Assembly (NCBI GenBank): GCA_009746045.1
Contig: RPFO01000436.1
Coordinates: forward strand, 2,227,453-2,289,452
Source of the DNA: Mesostigma viride
Taxonomy: Eukaryota; Streptophyta; Mesostigmatophyceae; Mesostigmatales; Mesostigmataceae
Length of the DNA: 62,000 bases
Direction of reading: 5' to 3'
Shown: positions 32,172-46,200 of the stretch, in pieces
How the letters are laid out: each line of letters starts with the position of its first letter
Numbering within the stretch: position 1 is the stretch's first letter
Made by a program: the position numbers and the translations under genes
The notes under the pieces: model-generated
What the model was told of the DNA's origin: nothing
Database searches by the model: none
What the model saw: the letters and a program-made list of their open reading frames with translations, nothing else

Positions 32172-35100
32172 ATGGCGGAGGGAGAATCCCAACCAAAGCG
32201 GAAGCGCGACGGGGAAACCGACGGTCCAGAGAAGAAGCCCGCAACTGCTGTCGAAAAGTCTGCCATACAGAGTGTACACAGCGCGCCTACGTGCGTTCAC
32301 GAAGTATGCCTTCCGGAGAAGTACGACCAGCCTGCCTCGTTGGATAAGTCTATTCACGGGGACATAAATTCTCCCATCTACACCGGTAAACCTGCGCGCG
32401 AGTACCCGTTCAAGCTCGATCCCTTCCAGAGCACAGCTGTAGCATGCCTGGAGCGGGGCGAGTCGGTGCTGGTGTCAGCCCACACGTCCGCCGGGAAGAC
32501 TGTCGTCGCAGAGTATGCCATCGCCATGGCGTTCAGGGACAAACAGCGAGTCATCTATACCTCCCCGATCAAGGCAAGCGAAAGGCAGCTACTGCAAAGC
32601 CCATGTGCATAAGCCTGCCACACTAGAATCCAATTTGTCGTCTTGTTGGGAGCCGTGCGCAAGTTGTACTCTCTGCCGAGAGACGCAAGGGTACACGTGC
32701 ACTTCCATCAGAATGCACATGGCATTTTCTCTCTGTCGAATTGCGTGTACGTTGCCCTTGTCAAGTACCGCCACAACCCCTATTTCTGGGAAGGGGCCGG
32801 AGCCGAAGGCCAGCATTTTATACTTCTGGCTACGCTGTGTGCACCTATCAATAACCAGAGTGGAATGCAACGTGGTTGTGAAGGTGCTGCAGTTTTAAGT
32901 ATTTGGGCTATTGCACCGTGATGACCTTTACAGGCTGCTTGCAGCCTCTCCGTACCCCTCCCCCCCTTTCACGTTCACCCTCGGTGCCCCTTCCCCAACA
33001 ATCCTGCCGGGGGATTCTCTCTGTCGGTCCCCCTTCCGCCACCCCCCCCCGGTCCTCCCCACCCCATTCGCCTTTCTTCACCTCCCTCTCCTCCTCTTTC
33101 CCCTTGGTCATGTTGGTAGGTGGGAAGCCATTCTCAGCCAATCCATTCATAACGGAATACTAATGCACTTTTGAAGAAGTCCCCAACCATGCATACCGCC
33201 TGCATCCACCCGCCCACTGCTTGCCCAACTGCCCACTGCTGATGATCCATATGACTTTTTGGTTGTTTTCCCTGTCCTCTCTCCCTCCCTCCCTCACTCA
33301 CTTCCGTCCCTTCTTCCTTAATAATAGGTCTATGGCTGTCTCCGTTCCATGCCACCACATCCCTCATCCCTCCTCCCTTCTCCCCCCTCCCCCCCCTGCC
33401 GGCAATGCCACCCTGTCCGTCACCCCCTTCACCCCCACCCCCACCCCACCCCCCGCTGACCACATCACCTTCCTCCATGCCTGCTCCCCCCCCCCGGCTT
33501 CCGCCCCCAGGCGCTCAGCAACCAGAAATACCGTGACCTCTGTGAGGTCTTTGATGGCGACGTCGGCCTGATGACCGGTGACGTCACCCTCTCCCCCAAC
33601 GCCACCTGCCTCGTGATGACCACCGAGATCCTGCGCTCCATGATGTACCGGGGGAGCGACATCATGCGCGAGGTCTCCTGGGTCGTGTTTGACGAGATCC
33701 ATTACATGCGCGACCGCGAGCGCGGCGTGGTGTGGGAGGAGTCCATCATGATGCTGCCCAAGAAGGCGCGCATGGTGTTCCTCTCGGCCACCATGGCCAA
33801 CGCCAACGAGTTTGCGCGATGGGTCGTCAAGCTGCACGCTTGCCCGTGCCACGTCGTCCTCACGCAGTACCGGCCGACGCCGCTCCAACACTATGTGTTC
33901 CCCAAGGGGGGCACCGGCCTCTACCTGGTGGTGGATGAGCGGTGCGTGCTGTGTGCGTTGTGTGTGTGTTTGGTGTTGGTGTTGGTGGGGGTCGGGGGGG
34001 GCTGCACCTGGTGGTGGATGAGCTGTGGGTGCTGGGGTTGGGTGGGCACCGGCTCTTCCGTGGTTGGCGCATGAACGGGGCATCATCGTCGTGTGTGCTG
34101 GGTGGTGGATGAGTTTTTGTCGCGAAGTTTTTCCTTTTGTGGGTGACAGTGCGTGCTGGGGGTTAAGGGCAACAGGACTCTACTTCGTGGTGGATAAGCG
34201 GAGGGTGTGGTGGCGATGTTGTGAGTTGTTTGTTGCGGCTGTGATTTTTACTTTTTGGTTGTTGACTTAGGCTGGCAACTAACTTGCAGTTGCGCGTGCA
34301 TCTCCCGGCTTGCGTCCACAGGGGCAATTTTCGGGAGGACAACTTTAACAAGCTGGCCGCCACGTTCGAAAAGGAGGAGGCAGCGCCCGGAGGGGCAGCA
34401 AGGGGAGGCGCGGCCAGAGGCGGACGGGGCGGACGGGGCAGGGGCGGGGGCGGCCGTGGGGGCGCCAACGGCACGGTGGCCCCCGAGGAAAAGGGGAAGG
34501 ATGACATGTACAAGATCATAAAGGTGCGTGTAGATAGTGGTATCTTAGATAATATTCAGCATAGTGGGTTTGGTTATGGACGACATGTACAATTTTATAG
34601 AGGTGCGTAGTTATTAGGTTAATCAGTATGAAAAAGAGATGGACAACATGTACCAGATAATACAGAAGTTGTTCCTGAAGTAAATAATCCAACTTAATGG
34701 ATTCGTGCCCACAAACAACCCTCTTCATCTCTTCCCCCCCAACCCTCCACCCCTACCCCCACCCCCTTCACACCAACCAACCAATTTGGCCATGACCCCC
34801 CTGGCAGATGATATCCGAGAAGAAGCTGTACCCTGTGATCGTGTTCAGCTTCAGCCGGCGCGAGTGTGAGAACTATGGCGGTGCGATGTTCCGCAAGAAG
34901 ATGGACTTCAACACAGAGGAGGAGAAGGAGATGGTGGAGGAGGTGAGGGGGAGGGGGGGGGAGGGGGGAGGGGGAGGGGGAGGGGGGAGGGGGGAGGGGG
35001 GAGGGGGAGGGGGAGGGGGAGGGGGAGGGGGAGGGGAGGGGGGAGGGGGAGGGGGAGGGGGAGGGGGAGGGGGGAGGGGAGGGGGAGGGGGAGGGGAGGG

Positions 35101-38100
35101 GGGAGGGGAGGGGGGAGGGGGAGGGGGGGAGGGGGAGGGGGAGGGGGAGGGGGAGGGGGAGGGGGGAGGGGGGAGGGGGAGGGGGAGGGGGAGGGGAGGG
35201 GGAGGGGGAGGGGGAGGGGAGGGGGGGGGGGGGGGAGGGGGGGAGGGGGAGGGGAGGGGGGGGGGGGAGGGGAGGGAGGGGGAGGGGGAGGGGAGGGGGA
35301 GGGGAGGGGAGGGGAGGGGAGGGGAGGGGGAGGGGAGGGGGAGGGAGGGGGAGGGGAGGGGAGGGGGAGGGGGAGGGGGAGGGGGAGGGGAGGGGGGGGG
35401 GAGGGGGAGGGGAGGGGAGGGGAGGGGGAGGGGAGGGGGAGGGGAGGGAGGGGAGGGGGAGGGGGAAGGTGGAGGGGGAGGGGGGGAAAGGGGGAGGGGG
35501 AAGGGAAACGAGGAATGAGAATAGGTGAGGGCATTGGAGGAGGAGAAGGAGATGCTGGACGAGGGGAGGGGGAGTCTGATAGGGCGAAGGGAGGGAAAGG
35601 AGGGGAGGGGGAGGGCGGAGAAGGTGGTGCGGAGGGTGAAGAAGGGGACGGAGATGGAAGTTGGGGTGGGGGAGGGTGAAGGGAGAGGAGAAATGGGCGT
35701 TAGGTGAGGGCATTGGAGGAGGAGAAGGCGAAGGGGAAGGAGGTGAAGGGGAAGGTCGAGGTGGAGGAGGTGAGGGTGGGAGGTCATTTGCAAGAGGCGC
35801 ATCCAGAAAAGGTAGATACTAAAGAAGAGGGGACGCTGGGGACCATGGTGGCAGCTGTCTATGTTTTGGAGGGTGTCATTGCATATGATGATCAGGTAGT
35901 TGTTCGGGCCTTTTAATATAATAAATTGAAATGAAAATATCATAGGATCATGTCGCCATCTTCATCCAAAATACGAAAGTTTGCACAAGGCTGGTAACGC
36001 AAGCTTGGGCAGCCTTGTGCAGCTTGTGGACTGCCCCCCTTGGCTATCCACTCTGCCTCCTATACGCATCTCTTGTGCTTCCTCCCTATGTGTACCCTCA
36101 CCTGTTTGCGGATCGACGCGTATTACCTTGCCCTTACCTTGACACACTGGGCACTTCTCCCTCCTCCGCTGTTCTACTCCCTCCCTGGGCTCTCTCCTGC
36201 ATGTGTGTGCTGCTAAGTAATATGTCAATAATTTGCGGCTTGTGGCAAGTGCTTGCTATTGCGGCTTTGGACAACCGCGAGTAACCACTGCTTGCGTCAG
36301 TGCTGATCATTGCTGCTTGCAGCTGCTGCCAAAAAATCTTTCACCCCCCCCCCGCCCCCCCCCCCCCCCTACGGCCAGGTGTTCACCAACGCGGTGTCCT
36401 GCCTGGCGGAGGGCGACCGCGACATGGCAGCCATCACCGAGCTGCTGCCCATCCTCAAGCGTGGCATTGGCGTGCACCACTCCGGGCTGCTGCCCCTGCT
36501 CAAGGAGGTGGTCGAGATCCTGTTCCAGGAGGGGCTCATCAAGGCGCTCTTTGCAACCGAGACGGTGAGGGGAGGCTGTGTTCAACAGGAGTAACCGATA
36601 TTACTGTTGTGTATTGGTCCTAGCGTTGGCCGAGTATTGCTGTTTCACGAGGGGCTCATTAAAAACCTCTTTGCGGCCGAGATAAGGAGGCATTGGCTTT
36701 TATATACATGTTACGGGTTTGGCTTGCTGATAGACTTTTAGGTGTGATATTGTCACCAGCAGCACCACCACCGCCACCAATACCACCGTTGCTGCCGCTG
36801 CCGCCGCCACCACCGCCATGACTACCATCATTGCTGGAAATAGCCTAATGTTTCTGGTAATCGGGGCACCATAGCGGCCTCGAGTTATAGTCACCATTTG
36901 AGCTTGATGGGTGGTAAGAATACTTGTAACGTTTGAATAAGTACAAAGAAAAATTAGTTCAACAATCATCCCAACACCTATATAAATCAAAGTTCGTGAC
37001 CGTTTGTCGCCTTGTTAGGGCAGTATTTCGGATCATTAGGTAGTGAATCGTGGAACAAAAAAACAGCCGTTTGGGGTTACTCCGGAGATCTCTGGAGATC
37101 GAGGGACGAATCGCAGATACTCTACGCGGGAAGGGCCAGGCGCACGGCCGCTTCAGCGGCCTCCTCTCCGGGGCGCAGACAAGGAAAATGGGACGGAAGG
37201 AATTTCAGCGCCGACGGGCGACGGGCGACAGGCGACGGGCCCCTAGCAACGGGCAGTATCGGAGAGGGACGGAAGGAATTTCAGCGGCGACTGGCAACGG
37301 GCGACGGGCCAGTGGTTAATACCACGGGCGAACAGCCACGGGCCAATAGCCACAGGCAATTACCAGCCACGGGCAACTAGCCATGGGCAACTAGCCATGG
37401 GCAGTTTCAGCAAGGGACCAAGGAGTGACGCGCGACAGGCCACTACTGTCTCCACGGGCAACTAGCCACGGGCCACGGGCAACTAGCCCCGGAGGGATGG
37501 AATTAACTTCAACGGGCCTCTAGCCAGCAGCCGTGGGCAACGGGCCACGGGGCCACGGGCACGGGCACGGGAATTTAGAGAGCAGCCGGACTTGGATAGG
37601 AGTCTCCAATAGTAGTCCAAAATTATAGGGGGCTTGGCCCCCGCCGGGTCTACTTGTCCATGGATAAAATTGCTTCTCCCAATTGAGTTCCTTTCGCTGG
37701 TTACTCACCCTTGTGTTTAGCTCCCCATCCCTCCCCCCCCCCCGAGGCTGGTATGTCGTACCCCCCTGCAGTTTTCTTCTCCCACATGACGTTTCCGGCC
37801 TATCATGAAACACCACTGCACCCCCCCGTTTCTTCACACCCAACAGTGCATGTTTCGATACTGGAACCACTTGATTTTAATAATGGAACATCAAGCATGG
37901 TGCTCAGCACGCTTACACAAGACACCCACCAACCCCTCACCTCGTTCCTGCCCCCGGTGCACCCCCCTCGCCCACCCCAGTTTGCCATGGGCCTGAACAT
38001 GCCCGCGCGCACGGTCGTGTTCACCAAGATCCAAAAGTGGGACGGCGAGGCCTCCCGGTTCCTCACGTCCGGCGAGTACATCCAGGTACCTGGGGCAGCA

Positions 38101-41100
38101 GCCAGCGGCTAGAGGCCGTCCACTAGTCTAGGGTGTGTGTGGTAGAGATGGGGCCATGCACGCTAGGCGGGTACATCCAGGTACCTGTGCCGAATGGCAG
38201 CAGCTAAGCTAGGTGCCCATCCAGTAGTTCAGGGTGTCGGGTGTTGGGCCACGCGACCAGCCATTACCTCACATCGGCCGAGCATATCCAGTTATGTGTG
38301 GTGGACGGCAGCTGTAATAGCTCATTCAGTTGTTTAGGGTATAGAGTGTAGGGGTAAGGGGGTAGGGGGTAGGGGTAGGGGTAGGGGGTAGGGGTAGGGG
38401 GTAGGGGGTAGGGGTTAGGGGGTAGGGGGTAGGGGTAGGGGTAGGGGTAGGGGTAGGGGTAGGGGTAGGGGGTAGGGGGTAGGGGGTAGGGGGTAGGGGG
38501 TAGGGGGTAGGGGGTAGGGGGTAAGGGGGTAGGGGTGTGGTTTAGAGCAACGGGACCCATGGCTTCTTTACGTTGGGCGAATGCATCCAGGTAGGCACGC
38601 GGCGAGGAACCTTGTCATGTGTGCACACACCGTGGAGACCCCAGCAGTGGAGGCACCAGCAGTGCAGTACCAACTGTGGAGACAGCTGCATTGGGGTTGT
38701 TATCATTGTCGTTATCACTAGCATGGCTAGGTCATGCTGTTGCTCCTATTCGTGTAGCTATCCATAGCACAAGCACCACAAATGCCACCTGTCCCATGGC
38801 TCCGAGCTCGCCGCTGTCTTCCTTTTGTCCATGTGTTACGTTCCCCTGGTGGAGTTGAATTGATAAGTCGTCATGTCCCCTACCAATGTTGTCTTATCAT
38901 CATGAGTTTCGTGCCCCTTGTGCCCGGTGAATTGATAAGTTGTCATATCCCCTATCAATGTTGTCGTGTCATCCATGCGTTACGTTCCCCTTGTGCCAGT
39001 CGAATCGATAAGTTGTCGTATCCACTGTTAACATCGTCATGTCATCCATCTGGCTGTCTCATTGATATCATCCACTTGTCATTTTCGTCTTGTGCCAAGT
39101 GCGTGGGCGCACCAGTCTGCAATCTCCTATGTTAAGCAACTCGTGTGACGAATACGGCCTACTCTCTCGTGTGCTCCTCGTTACATTCTTTTTCTTTTTG
39201 TGGCAGATGAGCTCATGGCTTGGTCTGTGATGCCTTGTCTCGTTTGCTCACGTCGCCAGATGAGCGGGCGTGCCGGGCGGCGCGGCATGGACGAGAAGGG
39301 CTTGTGCATCCTCATGGCCGAGGCCGACGTGAGTGCTCCCTGTACAGCCGCTTTACACTGCCCCTCTCCTTCCCCTGCCAGTATCGACAAGACAACCAGC
39401 ATGCTGGGTGTTATGTGCTAGGTGTCAGGGCACGTGCTTCGTCGTTGCGTGCGTGTGCTAGGTGTTAGGGCACGTGCTTCGTCGTTGCGTGCGTGTGCTA
39501 GGTGTCAGGGCACGTGCTTTGTCGTTGCGGGCGTGTGCTAGGTGTCAGGGCACGTGCTGCGTCGTTGCGGGCGTGTATGGATGGGAGTGTTTCGCCGGCA
39601 CGCTGCGTTTGGCGAAACAGGAGATCGCTTGCTACCCTGCGGCTTGCTACGCGGTGTCAGGACATGGGGCAGCCACCGTCCCTAGACCGTCTCACAACGA
39701 ACAGTCACTATCCCTACATGAACATGACTTGGGTTTCACAGGCAATCGCACATAACATTATGGCTTGCTACCAATAGGGGGTTGCCCTTCGAAGCCATAG
39801 TACTCTGCCATACATAGTAGTATAACATTATGGCTTGCTACCATTAGGGGGTTGCCTTTCGAAGCCATAGTACTCTGCCATACACATTGGCTACCAAGAA
39901 GGCGGCTATCATTCGATTGGTTTTATAGCAAACGCAGCTCGTTCTGTGGAGCATGCGATTCGGTAGCAGCCGACGGCTCTCGCGGCCGCGACCAGGCGCG
40001 GGATGGAGGAAGGAAATAAGGAAAGCTCTTCTTCTTGGGCCGTACCTAGTCATGCAAGGGTTATAATCCTGTTTATCGTGATCGGCTGCCACTGGCGTCC
40101 GTTCCCATGGGCGGCAGCCACATGCCCCCATGCCCCATGGGTCCTTGTGGCTGGCATGATGTATCCCGGGTGCCCATGATGCGATACTGGGCACCGGGCC
40201 ATGGCGAGCCTATTAATAGGATTGGCCTGTAAATAGGGTGGGACTATGCATAGGAATGGTTGAAGAGGGCGGGTTTAGGATAAAATTGTGATGGCTTGAT
40301 AGACATGGACATTTTCCCTGGGTGAGTGGTCAGTGGACTCTGCTTGACTCGCGCTTGTCACACATTTGACGTATGCTCGCTGTGCGTGTGACGTGTGCTG
40401 GCCACTTGTTTGTCCTGTGCTTGCCGTGTGTTTGGCCCACATGTCAACGTTTGACCCATGCATCAAACTTGCACATGGATCCATAAGCGATGCCCCACAT
40501 TTGACCCATGCGAATATGATGCATGTTTTGAACCACGTTGGACCCGTGCGAAGACCCACATTTGACACACGTTTGATCCGCGTTCGACCTACGCTTGACC
40601 CATGCTTGACCCATGCTTGACCCATGCTTGACCCGTGGTCACCAGCTGGAGATGGAGACGTGCCGCAACATGATGCTGGGCAAGCCCGAGCCGTTGGTGC
40701 GTGCCACGTGGCAGATTCTGAACATCTTTTGCGTTATAGTGAAGTGAGCGTGATGCTGGGCCAGCCCGAACCCTTGGCGCGTGCATGGTGCGTCTGCGCC
40801 TATTTATATTCCCTGTTGTTGTTGCCTGGTCGAGCCCGAGCTGGTGTTGCGTGCCATGCAGCATATATGTAGTGCCAGCAACGATGTAGCATTATGTAGA
40901 TAGTGCAAGCAACGATGTAGTATTATATAGGTAGTGCAAGCAACGATGTAGTATTATATTTATTGTGAGCTTGGTAGCCCAATCAATGCCTACGTTTTCA
41001 ATGCTCTGTCAACGCTTTATCAATGAATAAGCCATGCCTGCGATTTCACTCTTGTTGTTGCTGTTGTTAGCGATGTGGTAAATGTATTCAAGGTGGTGGT

Positions 41101-43210
41101 GGCGGTGGTGGTGGTGGTTTTTACTCTTGTTGTTGCTATTGTTAGCTTTGTGGACATCGTGTTCATGGTGGGCTGCCCTCTGGCGGTCCTACCCCAGGCA
41201 GCTCATGGGGCACACAGCCGTGTGGTCCCAGCCATGTCCTCGGTAGATAGGAAGATCAAGCAACGACAACAACCAAGGTACACCCCACTCGCTCCCATCC
41301 CGCCCCTCCCTCCTATCTCTCCTCCCCCCTTCCCGATGAGCACATTCCACCCGAGCAGCGATTTGAGACTCTACGCAATCCATGCAACACAACATAGTTA
41401 TGCGCAACCAATGTAACCCATTCTAATAATGCACAACCAATGTAATTGTGCGCAATCTAATTATCCGCAGCCAATGTAACCCAATCTAATTATGCGCAAC
41501 CAATGTAATTGTGCGCAATCGTATGATGCGCAACCAAGTTACTTGTGCGCAACGGATGTAACAATCAGTCACCCCGCTGGCTCCCTTCCCCCCCTTCCTC
41601 CCCCCCCTCTTCCCCCCCCCCCCCCCCTGCCAGATGAGCACATTCCACCTGAGCTACTACACGCTGCTCAACCTGATGGTGCGCGCGGATGGAGAGATGA
41701 ACGCCCTCTCGGTTATCCAGCGCAGCTTCCACCAGTTCCAGCATGAGCTGGTGAGGACCGGTCACGCGGTCACTATGAGTATTATAGGAATTAGAGAATG
41801 TACAGTAAATGCTATACGACAGCTTCTGCCAGTTCAGCACAAGCAGGTGAGCGCATGGCGTTGCATTTGATCATTATAGCACATGGTGTAGCATTTGGTC
41901 ATTATATCGAATTGTGTAGTATTTGGTCACTACAGTGACAAAATAAGCCGCCTCCCCCTTGTACTGCCCTTGCGTTGGTTTCCTCTACCTCACACACGTG
42001 TTGCGTTAGCACATCTGGCCCATGCTCTCATGTAATGCCACATGTACCTTATACTGCCCTTGCTCTGATTTACTCTGCTTCATGAACGTGTGGCGTTTGC
42101 CAGAATCTGCCGGAGGTGGAGAAGAAGATTGAAGAGCACCGGCAGAAGGCGGCAGCAATCAAGCTCACGGGCGAGGTGAGATAGTAGCATAAAAACATTT
42201 TATTAGCGCTGGTCTATATTTAGATGGGAGGGGTGCGCGCAGCAGTGGCGACCGAGCTCTTGGGCAAGGTGAGACGATATATTGGGTTGATGATACGTTG
42301 ATACTTGAACTGGTCTATTTGCCAGATGGGGCATGCATGCATGTGCAGCAGTGGCAGCGGCAGTTAGCTGAGATGTTTAGGCTGACACACGGATTCCGGC
42401 CTGCGTGCCACGTATTGCCCACCGCGGCTGAGCGGGACACCTCAGTACGGTACTGAGGTGTCATATGGACTGTTGTGCAGTTAGTGCCAGACTGTGCCTA
42501 GTCTCTAGCTCGACCCGTCAGAGCCGGGTTATACGGTTCTAGTGGGCCAAGTGTAGTTGATGCAGGTGACGTGGTCGCATGGCATTGCAGTGTACAGTTG
42601 TCCACTGGTAGTCGCTGCTAGTCGGCGTTGCCTAGGCATATAGGCGTAGCACTGGGGAGTGCCACCACACCGAGCAGCTTCGTTGCCTCATTTTCCCATT
42701 CTGAGCTCACAGCTTCCTGTATTATTCCACAATACAAGTTCTTTCTCGCATTCAGTTGTTTATTCCATCATTTCCATTCTCAACTTGGACTGAAAAAAAA
42801 AAAACACAGGAACACTGTTTTTTTTGGAAATATGAATATAAAGATATGGAGATATGGAAATGTGTGATGTTTGCATCCAGGATATTCACCCAGATTCATG
42901 TAGGTATAGAGATGACTAAAGATATTTGTGCGCCCGGGATATGCACCCAGTACATGCACGAGTGGTAGGCGGATGCTCCTGACGGCCCGTCCACCCCATT
43001 CATCTTTGCTTTCTACTCTACCACTCAGCAGCCCGTTGTTGAGTAGAGGGGGGTCCATGGTGACCCCTCTATCTTGACCCCTGACCTGGGGCCCCCTATA
43101 CCTTGTACCCCTTGATGCCCTCATCTGTACCGATTGAATCTTGGATGCTACTGACTGACCAAGTCATCCTTTTTCATCTGTGTAATGATAAAATGTACGC
43201 TCCTGCCCCC

Positions 43211-43243
<33 letters not shown>

Positions 43244-46200
43244 AGGACACCCTTCGCGAGTACGATGCCCTGCGCACGGCCATCCGGGAGCAGGAGAAGG
43301 TCATTCTCGCTGCCATTTTCCGACCTGACCGCTGCCTCCACTACTTGCGGCCCGGCCGGCTGGTGCGTGAGCTTCAGTGTAGACCATGCTGGAATGCTGG
43401 TACATGTCAGGATCAAACAAAGGTGTTATACCTCTAGTACCGTAGTGGTCAAAATCACTTTGCGAGAAAGACTTTGCGAATCGACCTCGCAAACTTCTAT
43501 TAATGTGCTTTATTTTGGCTCGCAAACATGCCACTGTACGTGCCTACTTGGATTTGTACTAGTTTCATTCGATTATACTAAGAAAGCGAAGCGTCGCAAT
43601 TACCATGTTGAAATAGTTTTGCCTCGCAAGACGCAAATATAAACTTTTACCTTTTGGGGTCGCAAAATACATGGTCGCAAAGTGATTTTGACTGCTTCGG
43701 TAGTATAATAAGAAGAAAGGATATAAGGTAGGAGTGACTCTATTCGGGAGAACTCTTCCCTGTTGCCAGGTGGGCTACGTGTGAGCTCCAGTTTGTGTAT
43801 TGGTCCCCATGCTGTGTTTATCCGCCTGCCATGTGGGCGCTGCTATTGATGGCATGCAGACCGCAAGTATATGGCAGTACACGTTGTATGTCAGCGTGGT
43901 TGGCAGGGGCCATGGAAAGTCTTCTACACTAAACTAGAGAGTAAAAGGACTGAGTCAACGGAAACCATACTGCACTAAACTAAACAGTATCAAGTAACGT
44001 GCGCGTTTGCAACTTGTCCATTGAAACTCTACGGCGGAACCAATTTTCGGAAGAACCTCGCCCTTATGCTTGCAAATTAGGGACTAATTCGGTGGATGCA
44101 TGGATGTATGGATGTATGGATTGACGGATTTTATCCCGTATTCCTATGTATTTCTCACGTGTACGGCCTTATAAGCTTCGCCAATTCTTGCGAACCTAGC
44201 GGTTCTTCCGAAAATCGGCTCCGCCTGAAAAAGACAATAGCAACAGAAAGCATATAGACTAGTACGGCAAGCCAGCAACAGTTATCAGATGGCCATGCCA
44301 CATTTCATGGCTGCAATGCTGGGTGGGTATTCCAAGGCAAGGTCCCCATAATTTGTCCCCTATCGCACTGATGATCAGATCTCCCGTCATGTTAGCTAAA
44401 CGCATACTACTATGCATGTTGCAACCCCCGTTTCCACTGATGCTGCGCAACGTCCTGCTGAATCTAAGCGGAGATCCTCTGTGACGCTATTAAAGGGTCC
44501 CTAATCAGCACCCACGTGCATGCAAATGCCATCAAGTGGCCTTCCATCTACCGCTCTGCCTGCCCCAGTGCTACACACATATTAAGTGCCATATAACTTG
44601 CCCCCAGTGTCATCCGCACGAATGCTATCAAGTTGCCCCTCAACCCTTACACCATCTGACGTCCCCAAAACGCTCCATCCACGTCTGGCCGAGAGCAGGT
44701 CTGCTCGGCCGTCACTGAAGCGTTATGCAGACCACGTGATATTGATGAGTCAGTTAATTAATTAGTAATTCATATCTGCGTCTGCCGTCACTGAATAAAT
44801 TACGCAGACTATGTGATGTCAATTCATTAATTAGTTCAGGCCTATCTGCACTGCCGTTGCTAACGTCCCCTCGTGCTCGCGGGTACATGAGGAGCGGTCA
44901 ATGCTCATGCTATGACATGAGTGTCTATGCCATCTCTTGTGTCAATGCCATGGAAAGCCCCTGGACGTCTGCACTAATGCCGCCGCACGCCCCCTTGTGC
45001 GGGCAGGTGCGCGTGCGGAACGACGAGCGCTAATGCTGTTGGAAGCCCTCTCAAGAAGTCTGTGCCAATGCTGTCGCATGCCACGTTGCATGTGCAGGTG
45101 CGCGTGCGGAACGACGTTGACTGGGGCTGGGGCATAGTCGTGTCGGTGGTCCGCAAGAACCAGCCCGTTGGCTCGGCCCAGCAGGCCGCACAGGGTGCAC
45201 CGGGCGAGGTGGACCTATCGCGCGACGCCATGTCGGCGTACACGGTGGACATCTTGCTGCGGTGCTCCACAGGGGAAGGGGACGGGCGGCAGGGGGCGGT
45301 GCCCAGGCCCGCACGGCGTGACGAGAAGGGAGAGATGCACGTGGTGTGTGATTGCAAGTATTAATAGGCAACTGAGGGAGATGCGTGGGGTAAGTTGTGA
45401 TCACTTCATTAGTGGGTGGCTGTAGTAAATGGGGAGGCGAGATGCACGTGGTGGGTGATAGGAACACGGTATACGGGGAAGGGGGTGGTGTGTGACAGGG
45501 GGCTAATTGTAGCTTAAAAGGGGGGGGTGCACATGGTGGGTGATGAGGGGTTCATTTGGTGTCCGCACTTTCGCACGGCTTCCTGTTTTGTTGCCCTGTT
45601 CGCCGCACCCACTTCCCCCCATGGACCCAAGTCATGCCTGTCACTCGTGCACCCCCTCCCCTCATGCTTGCTGCCATGCCTGCATGTATCCATGGCACCT
45701 GGCATGCGATGGATCCCGCGCGCCGCGCTGCCCGTGAAGCTGGCCTGCATGGCCATCTCCCAACGCCTTGTGCTGCCCTGTGCCTGCACCTGGCCATGTT
45801 TATTGTTCCCTCCTTTCAGACAGTAAAAGTTGCTTGCTACCCAAAAGCTTGTTGCTTCTACGTAGCATGAATAGTGCCTATGTGATAGAAGCCCTATGTA
45901 TGTTTGGGGGAGAATGTCCCTGTGTTGCCCCAGTGCCTGCTGTTGCCTGTCCCGCGGCAGCTTGCCATGGCTCACACACAAGACTTTGGTGAGAGATGAT
46001 GTGCACGGCCCCCTTTGCCTTTGCCTGGCCCCGTTGTTGCATCTGCCGGTCATGCAACAGCTTGTGACTAGTAGCAGCATAAATCTGGCTCTCCTCATGG
46101 CTCACTCAGTGTCTTCTCCTGATTGTCTGGGTGAACATGCCCTGCCTTGCCCCCTCGTCGCAGCTGCCGGTTCCGCTGCAGCTCCTGGTGGCGATGAGCA

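Noticed and set aside
34694-35943. Minus-strand Pro/Ser/Leu-rich ORFs of 200-356 codons
   Set aside because: They are the complement of the polypurine tract in MTR4 intron 4, on the strand opposite the gene.
38350-38533. Telomere-like GGGGTA array
   Set aside because: Unit length is irregular, it sits inside an MTR4 intron, and nothing else suggests a chromosome end or interstitial telomere.
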